From positions 6,924,463 through 6,988,462 of the forward strand of contig CM029672.1 in assembly GCA_017311315.1 (NCBI GenBank): a DNA stretch of 64,000 bases, given 5' to 3'. A program made the translations under genes and the position numbers. Origin of the DNA: Dendrocalamus latiflorus. Its lineage: Eukaryota > Streptophyta > Magnoliopsida > Poales > Poaceae. The notes beneath the pieces were generated by a model. It was not told where the DNA came from and searched no databases. It saw nothing but the letters and a program-made list of their open reading frames with translations. Position 1 is the stretch's first letter, and each line of letters begins with the position of its first letter. Below, one piece after another: positions 35,576-51,346 of this stretch.

Positions 35576-35932
35576 GGGTGCCTTTGGTTGAGCTTTTGAG
35601 AGCTGCTTTTACTTCCAAAAAGCCAAAAGCCAACCAAAGGGGTAGAAACCAGAAGCTGTTTTTTTAGAAGCATCTACTTTTGTGTAGTAGAGTTTTGAAA
35701 GCACCTTGGACCCTGCTTTTGGCTTTTGGCTTTCTGCTTTTTGAAATGGTAAAAATAGAGAGCTGTTTCACAGTTGTTTCAAGGAAAATAGAGATAGGAG
35801 GTAAGTTTTATACTTGTTTGAACCAAACGGCTTACAGCTTTTCCACAGCCCACAACCTACAACAGCTTTTTCACAGCCCACAGCTCACAGTAGCTTTTTC
35901 AGAAGCCACAGCTCAACCAAACACACCCCTAG
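35576..35932. mobile_element. MITE-like element with GGGGTG...TTTGGTTGAGCT ends
   Basis: The left end GGGGTGCCTTTGGTTGAGCT pairs with the right end, whose complement is GGGGTGTGTTTGGTTGAGCT. Inner arms carry GCTTTTGGCTTTTGG-like repeats that face AGCCAAAAGCC. No matching target duplication was found. The open frames across it are repeat-driven. Confidence 0.7.
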
Positions 35933-35934
35933 AC

Positions 35935-38765
35935 TAGCGGCGAAGGCGGCAAAGCCCAAGGGGTCGCATAAGGTTTTCATCTTCTTTTTGTTTGCACGGC
36001 GGTGCATTGCAGATGACAACAATTCCTTTGCCACACATCGGGATCGCATAAGCATGCATATACTCTAGTAAGTATGCTTAGCTAATTATCTCTCTTCCTG
36101 TCTTCTACTAATCAACGTTATTTCTTTTTTATGGAATCAATCAGTTTCATGCATGCAGGGCTGGTAGTGGCATCGACCGACCTCCCAAGGTGCATACTAT
36201 ATCTACAACAGCACACTCCCCTTTGATCTGCTAGCTAAACGATTGTGTTCTTAGACTAATGAATATTTGTTAGTCAACAAGCTGCTAAACATATTTAATC
36301 ATGTACTCATATATGTTGTACCTTATTCCAAATAAATTGAAATGGAGTTTGAACTTGCATTTTCTTTATCTTCATAGTTATGTATGCTGGGATGCAAATG
36401 CGTGGATGTGTTCTTATGCAATTTGAAAAGTGAATATGCATTAATGCATACAGAATAAGAATGTGCGTCATATATATAACCATTGAACGAAAAAAACAAA
36501 TATTACTGATTTTTCATTAATATTTCCTCCCTTTATTAAAGGATATATAGTACCTAATAGCATTGTCACAAATCATTTCAGTCATTGGTGACAGCACTGT
36601 TTACCGACAGTACACACTGTCGGTGATGAAAAACACCGAGAAGCCAGTCATATTTGGGTCTTCATCCCCGACAGAGCAACGCCAACAGGGAATCTCCGAC
36701 AGCTGGCCGTCAAAGAAACACATAGCCGATGGTTTTAGCATCTTTGCCGACAGTTTCAGACAGTCGGAGATACAAGGATTTGTAGCGACGGTCCCACCCG
36801 TAGGAATATTTGTGAGGGAGCTTGGGAACGCCGGTTTCTCATCACCCAGCAGTGCAACACGTTGCAAAACTAAGCCTCTCTGGTCTATTCTGCCGAGCCA
36901 CTCGCACTGGTCGAGCAGGCACCACTCGCCTGAGCTACGAGGCCGACAGCACTGCAATCTTCCTGGGAAGAAAGTTTCCCCGAGCCTATCTGAAAAGGGG
37001 CGTGAAAAGGATCGGGATGCGAAAAGAGGACGCACATAGGCCTTCCTTTTCACATGGATTTCCCCGAGATTGATCTCAAGTGTGTGCTTGCCTGCAATTG
37101 GAGCTGAATCAGTCCATCAAGTGGGATCAATGTGTGGTGGTTTTGGGTTTGTGATAGCTCGCATGAGTCACATCCCATGAGGCCATGATTAGGTAGGAAA
37201 GGAAGTTCTTGATGGTGTAGCCAAGCACTTGCTCATGTTTAGTCCCTTGCTTCTTATCACCAGCTTGGAGAAAATTAAGAGCACTTGGGCAGATTAATGG
37301 TCTCGTGTTCATCTTGTATTCTTGCGTGCCCTGCCTACAGGTTTGTAACGTGTTTAGATTGGATTTCCATGTTCTTGAAAAGATGAAAGGTCATTGAGGT
37401 TTTCTTGTTTAGACTGCTTTTGGTTGAGCGGTACTTGAACATGGAATTGCTTCTGAGTAAGCAATGAGTTGTGCTCTCTGAGGCTCTAATTGTATTTTTC
37501 TGAGGCTCTAATTGTATTTTTGAACTAGATAACCCCATGTATATATACAAGGACCTAGCAAGGCATGAGCGTTCGTGCAATGGAATCCTGAAATTTTGTG
37601 AAAGTAGAGGTGGTGGTCCCTTAAAATCGAATGCACATGTAGCAATCTGCAAAAACCTAAAAATTAGAGCATGTGATTTGTCAAAATTAAAAGTACAATC
37701 GAGAATTTGCAATTCTTGAAAGGGAAATGCAAGTGCCCCTTAATCTCCCCAAGATAAACGCAAGCAACTAGGTCAAATGAGCACATGAAGCCAATGTGTC
37801 AAATTTTCTTCCAATTGGTGGCTTTACTTAATCAGCTCATCTAGTCAAGAGGACTATGAGTGGCTCCAATGTATGTTGGTGTCTTCTCACTCTTAATTTG
37901 GCTTGATTGAACTTCAATTTTCCACTTGTCTACCGGACAAAGCACCCTTCATTCCTGAATGAAACCATGAATTTTCCAGCATTCCAGTCATATGATACCC
38001 CAAAAGGCCCTTTAATTCCCATCAATTGAGGCACAGCCACATGGAATGGTTTTAGAGTTGTACTACAAGGATAAAAAGGTTCTCGTCACTTTAAAGATTT
38101 CCTGACAACCTTGGGGCTTATTTCCTTGTTGATATCCTCTTAGCTTTTTCTGTCTCTGAAAGTTTTGTGTACGCATGCACAGTTACAGAGCTTTTCATCT
38201 TTACTTACTTTTCGTTTTCTTTCTCAGTAGCGGGTGGAATCTGACCTCTTCCCTGTTGTGAGATTGCAATGTTTTATTCCCTGAGAAGATGCAAGATCGC
38301 AACATCAGTGGATCAAAACAACCAAAGATATAGTCTTGAGCGAAATTGGACACCTTTGGTACGTGTATTTGATTGAGAAAATTTGGGTTCCCTACTACAT
38401 GGAAATCCAAAGTTCGCCTCTCAATGGGTTTTGGATTATAGGATGCTTCAAAAGAATTTTATATGAAACTCATTTCTTACAAATTTGGGAGAAATTTAAG
38501 CGTGAGTCCTAACCTCATATTAATTTTTCCTTTGTGTTGTCCAAGAAAAGCTCTCTCAAAATCACTATTAAGTAAGTAATTTTTGTATTTTAAAATTTTG
38601 ATTGAGTTTGATTTTCAAATTTTGCAGAGATATATGACGTGTCTTCCCTGACATGCATGGCTACATCTGGGTAATTTTGTGAGAAATTCTGAAAACCCAC
38701 TCCTGATTTCCACGGATTCTCGATTTCACGGAATATTTACCCTTTCATGCTTAGTGGATACACCA
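35935..38765. other. Spacer with a possible CACTA remnant
   Basis: Around 36590-36760 short CCGACAGT/ACTGTCGG words occur in both orientations, as in the sub-terminal arrays of CACTA (En/Spm) transposons. The 158-residue frame at 36563-37039 overlaps them and has no domain I recognise. The rest is AT-rich and holds no supported gene. Confidence 0.4.
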
Positions 38766-38769
38766 AACA

Positions 38770-39175
38770 TATCAATACCGTTTCGATACAGGCCAGTATG
38801 TACCGTACCATCACCAAAACCGATACAAAGTAGGCCTGGTATTGTATCGGCCCAAATACCGGCCAATACCAGTCATACCAGCTTGATACTGGGCAATACC
38901 GGCCATACCGGCTTTGATACCGGTCAAATACCGGCTGGTACCGGTGAAATTGATAATATCGTCTATTAAACTATATGTTATATTTGATAGTACTACTGTA
39001 TATTTGAAATAATATTACAAGTGATATTTGATGTGCACATAATTAAACAAATTATACTAATAAATATATACTCGTATTATTATATTAAATCCAAAACGGT
39101 ATATTGGTATGGGCAGTACCAGAACATATATTCAAAAAACTAAACCAGTATGACCACGGTACAGTATTGACAACT
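38770..39175. repeat. ATACCGGC-rich degenerate repeat element
   Basis: Between about 38780 and 38945 the words ATACCGG, GATACCGG and CCAATACC recur about ten times. A further run with GGTATATTGGTATGG and ACGGTACAGTATTGAC lies near 39100-39170. The two parts look like the arms of one MITE-like element. Its ends are not fixed. Confidence 0.5.
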
Positions 39176-39179
39176 TTGG

Positions 39180-41520
39180 GATAAACAAAGATAAAACAAA
39201 CTTCAAATTAAGTAGATGACACAAAGACGATAGAATTGTAGAACAGATCGGTCAGTATATTATAACCTAGCAGCACCTTGAAGATTAATCATCATAGGAC
39301 ATGTCCTTGTCAATTTCATTAACAATTTTTTTGACGAACGACTTTCATTAACAATCATTTGTCTCTTTTTGTTCTCTTTGGTTACTTTGTAATCTCTGTC
39401 ACTTTTCTTTTTAGCTTCTTTTTCTCTTTGGGTTTGGTGATGTCTGCTTCCACATCCTCTGCCAAGCGACATCGCCTAGATGCAATGTTTCGTTATTAAG
39501 CGATGCAGACTCGAAAAATCGTATACTGCTACTTCTAAAGATACTACTCAGGCTACCCAAAGAGATCCCTCTTGCTTAGTTAAATTGCGTAATCAATTTG
39601 GGAGATGCTACCATACAAACAATTTTTTAATGAACTTGTCGCTTGTCTTTAAGTTGGCACCACTCAAAAGAAATGTAATGGGTTTGATTTGCAAAAAAAA
39701 CGAAAGGGCAAAAAGAAAAATAAAATCAAAACTTATAGGCGTTGAACTTCCAACTGAAAATTTATAAGCATTGAACTCCCAAATGAAAAATCCAATATTA
39801 GAACTATAGGGGCTAGCTCTCACTGGTTCTTCTCTTATTTGAGATCCACTCATTTTTCCTTGTAAAATATTTAGTTTCTTGATTGGGTGAAGGTTGAGTG
39901 CTGTATGACTATGCCATTCTGTCCTTTATTTAAGTCATGTTAGAACAAACTAATGGGCACTAACTGTAGTCTTTCTTTTCCTCCTATCTTGCCAGCAGAT
40001 TGCTGTGTCGGTTTTGTGATCCGAAAGAGACAAATACAATAGATAATTGTGCATGCCTTAACCGAGGTATTGACATCAGATTTATAAATAAAAGGGATGA
40101 TGTGATAACCCTCAAACTTAATTAACCAAAATCAAGCGCTTAAGAAATAAATACTAAATTAACACAAAAGTAAGGTAAATCAACTCGGGAATAAATGTCG
40201 TTATGCAGTTATTCATACAAAAGTCTAATTACATACATGTATTACAATGCTAAAGTCCGAAATTAAATTTACTATTACAAGTTTACAACAGAGCTAAATA
40301 AACCTTAATTCTCTTCATTGCCGACCAAAGTAATGTGAGCACCTACAATTCAAATGTAATCGGATAAAAGAAGAAAAAGTAAAATGAATAGAATTGCCAT
40401 CAGAACCCATTATCAAATTTGTTGAACGAGGGCAATCGCTCACCAAGATACTAGACTGTTCAGGGCCCATTGGCACCTCCTCGCGTTAGTGGGTTTTATC
40501 ATCCGGAAGTAGTTCCAGTTGTTATGTACTATTTTTACCATTTTACCACTTAGTTAAAGTACCCTACAACCAGAACATCAATCGAAGACATGACTCATGG
40601 GTCACAGCCCTAGCACACCCAAGGAGAGAGGAAGGTAGATAAGGCCAATAAAGAGAGAAGGAAGCATCACTACCAAAGCCACCGCCCAATACCTCCATAG
40701 AGCAGCCGAGCTCACTGCACAATAGAGCTCACAAGCAAACAGAGAGCCTGCAAGGGCACGATAGAGAGAAAGAACAGAAGCCCACAACCACGATAAGAAC
40801 CACCATAGTCACCACCATTGCCCAGAACCAACAATAATCACCATCATTACCACTGAAAACCAAAACCAAGAGAGAGAGCAAGGAGGCTTTGGCTTATAGT
40901 CAAGAAGAAGGAGCCAAGACTAGTGGCCACAAAAGGAGGGGACCAACACAAGATGACGAGCATCTAGGCCACGTCGAGCTAGAAACCAAAAGAGAAGTAC
41001 CGCAACACGTGAGAGTAGGACCACTCTCCAAACATCCCAAATCGAGCTCGACAGCACCGATAAGGTAGCCCCAAGTTCTTTACATTCTATATTTGTTTAC
41101 TTCAAGTAGTGAGCTCATAGCCGGCTAATACTGCGACAGGTTGCCATCGTTGGCTCACGACATTAGGGAGAAAGACCCCGAGGTGGCCATCCAAGCACTC
41201 CTGAGGATCCTCGGCATGCTCCCCAATGCATGCAAGGATCCCCGAGCTCCATCATGGTTTCTCACCCACATGCATGAAGTATTCCCCCAAAAATCCTCAC
41301 TTTCACCAAGCCTAGGTAGGTTAATGAGCATAAATCAAGAACAAACCAAAACTATAACGAAACCAAATAGTACTGCCAAAAAGCTTGGTACGAAGATATA
41401 GAAGGGATAGAGAACGGAGGAAGGAGACCAGTAGTACCAATGAGGAGGCCAAAGGCATGGTAGTCGAAGAACTGGAGCACGTGGCGTCGGCGGCACGCAG
41501 CCGTCGGGACACATAGTGTT
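39180..41520. other. Gene-poor spacer
   Basis: No gene is supported. From about 40100 on, the texture (long purine-rich non-coding stretches) resembles LTR-retroelement spacer DNA. I found no coding domain or LTR pair. Confidence 0.35.
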
Positions 41521-41529
41521 GAAGGAGGT

Positions 41530-41745
41530 GAAGAGTCTGGTGGGAGACACACAACATCAGTTGAGCAAGGACTCCACTGGGATGCACAGCAAGGGTGGAG
41601 GTGAAGAGTCCGGCTGGAGACACATGGCATCGATGGAGCAAGGACACCACTAGGATACACGACATCGATGGAGGCAAAGGACCCGGCAGGAGACACACGA
41701 TATCAGTAGAGCAAGGACCCCACTGGGATGCGAGGAGTCAAAACC
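41530..41745. repeat. ~73-bp tandem repeat, three units
   Basis: GAAGAGTCTGGTGGGAGACAC (41530), GAAGAGTCCGGCTGGAGACAC (41603) and a GACCCGGCAGGAGACAC version (near 41680) start successive units. Each continues with a GAGCAAGGACNCCACTNGGAT segment. The minus-strand frames across it are repeat translations. Confidence 0.8.
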
Positions 41746-46084
<4,339 letters not shown>

Positions 46085-46345
46085 GCAAAAAAAGGTCCTC
46101 TGATTTTTTTCAATCATATGCGGGTCCTTGATTTTTACAGAAAGGTCCCTACCATGTCATCATTTTTCCGAAAGGCCCTCTCAGTTTTTGCAATTACATA
46201 TGAGTCCCCAATTTTTCCAAAAAAACCACCTATTATGTGCCCTGCAGTTCTCCTGTTATTACGTATGGGCCCTTCATTTTTGCGAAAAACCTTCACTTTT
46301 CTCAGAATTACGTATAGATTCTCGATTTTACAAGAAAAGACACCC
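46085..46345. repeat. Degenerate ~60-bp tandem repeat
   Basis: Four units alternate a GGTCC/GGCCC pyrimidine-rich segment with a CAATTACATATGAGTCC-like segment (CAATCATATGCGGGTCC, CAATTACATATGAGTCC, TTATTACGTATGGGCCC, GAATTACGTATAGATTC). The three parallel frames across it are repeat translations. Confidence 0.65.
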
Positions 46346-46979
46346 ACGAATTATCTACTTTTTTTACTTCGGTCCACGTGGTAGCTAGCACGGCGTGGCG
46401 CCGTGCTTCCGCTGCTAGTTGGTATGAGTTTTAGCCGCCCACGTGAAAGTTCGAACCTTCAGCATACATATCAATTTTACATCACATCTTGTTACGTAGG
46501 CCGGAAAGACAACCAAAGAAATTAGCATGCATTCGTAAGTCAAGATATAGATGACGCGCAGGTGTGAATATTTCCAACCCTCATCAACGCAGATTGGAAG
46601 AATCACGGAAGCAGTTAAGAAATTGCTGAACAAACACATCACACCATTTGTCCCATTTCCATGGCCAACTCGCTCTAAATTAATTGAAACTATAGGCAAG
46701 ACGATGCATAGATGGGTGTTGGGTGTTCGGAAGAAACGGTCTAGGAATGGCCAGCCGTCGGATCAAGATCTAACGGTTGTGTTACTAATCAATAGTCAGA
46801 GACAATTGGCATAGTGGTTAGTGTCTCACTGTCCACTGATGAGCCGTGCAACGTGTGAGTCATTATTATTAACCTGTAGTAAGACTTTGGAGAAACTCAG
46901 GTGCAACTATTGCATTGTTTGCAATACATAATTAGATAGTGGCTGCACTTTTTCGTTCTCAAAAGAGCTTTTTTTGAGT

Positions 46980-47196
46980 GGATTATGGCTGAAAAATACT
47001 ATAGCTAACGGAGACTTATTTAACATAATTAATTTAAAATTTTTAAAAATAGAAAAAAATATGTTAGCCCATTACGTATAATGCAAACAAATACGAGAAA
47101 AAAGAACCGGCAAAAAATCTCAAAAAAGCCAAAAGTATAAAAAGACAAAATTTATGAATAGTGCAAAATAAGCCAGAAGCTCAAGCCGAAACGAGC
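46980..47196. repeat. Dispersed repeat family, copy 3
   Basis: It shares CTATAGCTAACGGAGACTT-like, AAAGAACCGGCAAAAAA, GACAAAATTTATGAATAGTG and AAGCCGAAACGAGC words, in order, with the copies near 24.6 and 34.2 kb. It contains no hAT insertion. Confidence 0.75.
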
Positions 47197-48218
47197 AAGT
47201 GCATCTGGTGCAATTGTGCGCCAGCAAGAGAGACTTTCTGTTTCCTGCACGTCTGTTCATTTGCTTAGTGATTTATATGCTCCTATGTAAAGTGAAAACA
47301 CAATAATCGTCAACTTATTTTACTAGCTACTAGTAGTAACACAACTAGCTACTTATTATGGGCATGTTTGGCAACGGCTGCGGCTTATGATTTTTGGCTG
47401 AAATTTTTGAATTTTGGCTGTTTACGGTACAAATTACGGAGAGAGATACTCACTTGCGATTTTAGCTGGTACAGATGTTGGGCTTTTAACATGTACATCG
47501 TTTAACTTGTAGACCACGTCTTGAAAAAATACTCTGTTTGAAAATTAGGTATTGTAGCAAAAGCCAAAAGCCGTCAGCTTCGAAGGAAAAAAACAGACCC
47601 ATAGGGTGCCACTCCAAGCTGTTGGCTATTGCTTCTGACTGCTAGTTGAAATTGCACTGTAACGACTATTAGCTTTTGTAAGTTATTCAATTAAAGAAAA
47701 ATAAGAAAAAAAAATAAAAAAACCGTTATATCTCAACAGACAATATAAAGAAAAAAAATAAAAGCCAAAAAACTAAAATTAGAAGATGACACGTTCTAAG
47801 TGATTTCTGACTTAAAAAAACTGAATCCAAAGCTGCTTTTGAAAATACAAAAAAAAATGGCAAATGATTAGGTAGACAGGGTCTCTTGTACCTGATGGCT
47901 AATTACCACACACAACATAGTACAACCAAACTACGTAAATTGTAGCTATGGCGTGCATGTGGACCGCACTTGACATTATCAAATTCCGTACAGCCAGCCA
48001 GTCGTTGCAATTTCAGTAGACTAAGCAAAAAAGGGAAAAAAATCGCAAGGTGCAAGGGCAGATTAGTCATTTGCGTTAGCAACTAACAAGTGTCGACAAT
48101 ATAATAAGCACGACCCGTACCCATTACGCCCATTACAAAGCCTCCCGGGCCTCCCGTGATGCAAGATTAGCCAACTCTTTTGCATTCGATCGTATCGTAA
48201 AGCATAAGAGATCGATCG
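47197..48218. other. 5' flank of the small two-exon gene
   Basis: The segment holds poly-A-rich MITE-like debris (47350-47860). Nearer the gene an AATATAATAA motif lies at about 48096-48105, some 115 bases before the ATG, and could act as a TATA box. Confidence 0.4.
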
Positions 48219-50091
48219 ATGAAGCTGTTCGCCTTCGTGAGGCGCGCGCGCCGGCCATCGTCGCCGGTGGAGAAGGTGGCGACTCCAGAGCCGGCTCCGG
48301 TGGCCCTGGAGAACGCGGCGGCGTCCGCAGAGAAGCGGCGGCGGAGGCCGTCGTCGTCGGGGTCAGCGGCGTGGAAGCCGACGCTGGTGGCCATCTCCGA
48401 GGACGCCACGGTGGCCGCCGCGGCCGCCGCCAAGGCAAAGGCAAAGGCGAAGCCGGCGGCGGCGGCGAAGGCCAAGGCGAGGCCGTCACCTCGCGCGGCC
48501 CGAGTGGACTACGATGACTTCCGGTGAGTACTTGTGCGTGCGTACGTGTGAGGCGCTGTGCTCGCGCGCGCGCCAGGAGTAGACCACAGCCGTTGATTTG
48601 GCGGATTAGGGACAGGATCGCGACACGTGCACGTTGACCTTGGGGCTAGCTGCCCCATGCGTGACGGGCTCCTCCTGCGAGGTTGGAACGCTGTTGTATA
48701 GACGCTGCGTGCCGCCTCCAAGTGGGTCCCGCAGAGTCTTGTGGGGCTACGGATGCTTCTAGCAGATAAACTCCTTTGGTTACAAATACATATTGTTTTA
48801 ATATATATATTCAAAATTTTAAAACTTTATCTAATAATATTTTTTTAAATATTTATATTAAATGTATAAAAATCATATGTATAAATTTATCTAAAAATTA
48901 TTTTTTATAATATTATAATTTTGTTGTATATTATAACTATATTATAATAGAAATTAGTAATGAAAGTTATATTTTGAAAATTATATTAATATCTAAAATA
49001 ATATATATTTGTGACCGGAGAGAGTGTATAGCTTTGAGTCAATGGTCCATGCATATGGTATGCAGTTTTGTCATTTCCCTTGTTGCCGTAAAACGCGATC
49101 TTCTAGTTTGGAAGACGGGCAGATAAGGTTGAAGGCTTGATGCGATGGTTGGTTGGTCACCTTGGGTACCTAACTGGTTGGATCTTGCAGAAAGTTGACT
49201 CAAGATGGTTAATTGGTTTCACAGGAGCAAATGAGTCAGGTCAATGCTCCTTTTTGGCAACTAGCTTATACACTTGATTTTAGCTTATAATTATCTACTG
49301 ACTGCAGAATTAAGCCATGTTGGCATGCTCATGCAATACTGCGACTTGTAGCTCAAACTGCACATGCATGCGTTAAAAATTTGACATGCACTTGTAGCTA
49401 ACATTTGACATGTTCAATCAGAAATCAACGATTCGATATTTTCGTAAGACAAGCATAAAAATTCCTTGCCCGTCTTCGTATCAACAATTATGTCAATACA
49501 CTCGAGCCTCCCTGAGATAAACAGAGGAATTCACCCCTGTATTTATATATAAAAAAACTAAATTTTGGTTAATACATTAGTTGGATTCGTGCACGGACCA
49601 CCTTTGTCCTGCCGATGGAATCTCCATTGGTCGACAAGCTCGCTATCCTTATCAGAATCAAGAACAAAGGAGAAGGGTCTCTAGACCCAATAATTTACTC
49701 CTTTTGAGCGGTAGTGCATGTGTCAGAAAGAGACAATTCCTTGCTTTACTGTCAATCAAACACAAGCTGCGCTGCCTCAGTCGAGGGCTGTGACTCAGCC
49801 TGTGACCCTGATGCCTACCTCCCTCGAGATCATTGGTACTACTAAACTGAAAAGGTCAGTGCAAATTGCAAGAGCATCAGTATTCAACATACATCAGATG
49901 TGCAAAGTTCAGACACCCTGTAGTACTTGCTATGTTTGTCAATGTCGTAGACCAAGATCGAATCCAACAATGTTTGGAGACTAAAAATATCGGTGTTCTT
50001 GACACTGACCCATGCGCATCTCTCCACGTGCAGGCACTTCGGAGCACCTACGGTGTTGCCGGCGTTCGCGCCGACGGCGTTCCTGTTCTGA
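48219..50091 (+). CDS. Small alanine-rich plant protein of unknown function, two exons
   Basis: Exon 1 (48219-48523) opens with MKLFAFVRRARRPSSPVEK. It runs through a basic, serine-rich part and an alanine/lysine-rich helix to VDYDDF. The donor CG|GTGAGT sits exactly where the open frame otherwise ends. An acceptor (CACGTGCAG, 50025-50033) then joins in phase to a short last exon (50034-50091) encoding HFGAPTVLPAFAPTAFLF and TGA. The product has 120 residues, a basic N-terminus and a hydrophobic C-terminal tail. The tail pattern (PxxxPAFAPTxFxF) recurs, as I recall, in small uncharacterised plant proteins, which supports the splice. No function is assigned. No signal peptide or catalytic motif is visible. 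A Stowaway-like MITE lies in the 1.5-kb intron. If the splice is wrong, exon 1 alone gives 102 residues ending DDFR. Confidence 0.75.
48769..49028. mobile_element. Stowaway-like MITE in the intron of the small gene
   Basis: The left end ACTCCTTTGGTTACAAATA pairs with the complement of the right end, CTCTCTCCGGTCACAAATA. TA lies at each border. It is very AT-rich inside. The exact first base is uncertain by a few positions. Confidence 0.65.
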
Positions 50092-50814
50092 GCTCAAACG
50101 AGGTCACAAATCCGCACGGCGGCGGCGGGGCGGCGCGGACCGGCGGTGGTGTAGATGACGGGTGTGGAAATGTGTTTCGACCACGACGGCTCTGCTTTGT
50201 TCCCCCAATCTGAGCTTGCAAAGCTGCTGATTCTGTGATTCCTAATGCTTCTGATGTGCGTATGTCTACTGTTTCGGATTCTCCCCCATGGTGCGTTGTG
50301 CCTTTCGGTTTCCATCGTGTTTTATGATTCTTGATGTTCTCCTACATGATGTGATCGATCGAGCAGCTAATTCTCGGTTTAATTACGGTGTCCATAACTC
50401 GATATTTCAGCCTAGTTTCTGAAACCTAGATCGCTCAACAACGGAGAATCGATCCAAAACTTCAGTAGTTCAACCGGAGACATCGAATTCGGATAATTCC
50501 AGTGGTTAGAAAAACACAAGATAAACAAGATAAACTATATGTCCTCTACTCGTAATGTCTTCGTGCTACAGTATTATGTGCCAATGAAAGGATCTGAAAA
50601 CTAACACAACGAAATCACCATATGCCCGATCCGGAAGAGAGCGCACAAGCATTGTAACATATATGCTGCAGAGCAGTGATCTGGCATCATCTTAACAAGC
50701 ACACCAGAAGCATACATGGCACATCAAACTAGCGGCACACAAGTAGCGATTATTCCCAAACTTAGACCCTATCTTGGTATTAGCTTCTGCTTCTAACTTC
50801 TCTACTTAGCGAAG
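50092..50814 (+). other. 3' flank of the small gene
   Basis: A GC-rich stretch directly after the stop (about 50095-50170) passes into AT-rich DNA. It probably contains the 3' UTR. No separate gene is supported. Confidence 0.4.
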
Positions 50815-51055
50815 CCAGAAGATAATATAAACATCTAACTTCTTAAAGTAACTTCTCCATTCCTCTCGCTCCCGTCTTCCTCCAAGGATAAGTCAATAAT
50901 TCACGGATACATCACATACTCCAATCCTCTCGCTCCCGTCTTACGCACACATCTCTCACTCACTTTTTACATCCCTCACTCTTCTTCTAAAAGTCACTCC
51001 TTTCAGTAGATACTATTTATTTTCTGCGAAAAATCATCAAAAGCCAATATGAAGC
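50815..51055. repeat. Dispersed repeat shared with 35010-35205, copy 2
   Basis: It contains CCTCTCGCTCCCGTCTT twice (about 50857 and 50926) and shares the ordered word set listed for copy 1. It is non-coding. It lies downstream of the eIF4B-like gene, which ends at 51347. Confidence 0.6.
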
Positions 51056-51346
51056 CGCCTTAATCACAGGTGGCAGGCTGAAGAATAGAAGCGGAAATAG
51101 TTCATAAATTCTCATCTCTTGTTATCAAGCGAGGAAATGGACCACCTAGTTATGAGAGGAACCTTTGTTTGCTAAATGAGGTTAGCACCCCTCATGTGTC
51201 GCCATTCAAAAGAGCAACAGTTGGACTTTCCCATGCTGGAACAATTGAACATGACGATAAAGCAGTGCGCTTCAGCGAAGCCATGATATTTGAATCGTGT
51301 CACGCGGGGACATAGCAGGCGTGTGCCACAAGATCAGTAAACGGGC

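Noticed and set aside
35576..35932. 8-bp target duplication around the GGGGTG...TTTGGTTGAGCT element
   Set aside because: I compared the flanks at several possible borders and found no matching 8-bp or 3-bp repeat, so no superfamily is claimed.
46800..46870. tRNA-like A-box (TTGGCATAGTGGTTAGTG)
   Set aside because: No B-box (GGTTCGANTCC) or cloverleaf follows at the right distance, so neither a tRNA nor a SINE can be supported.
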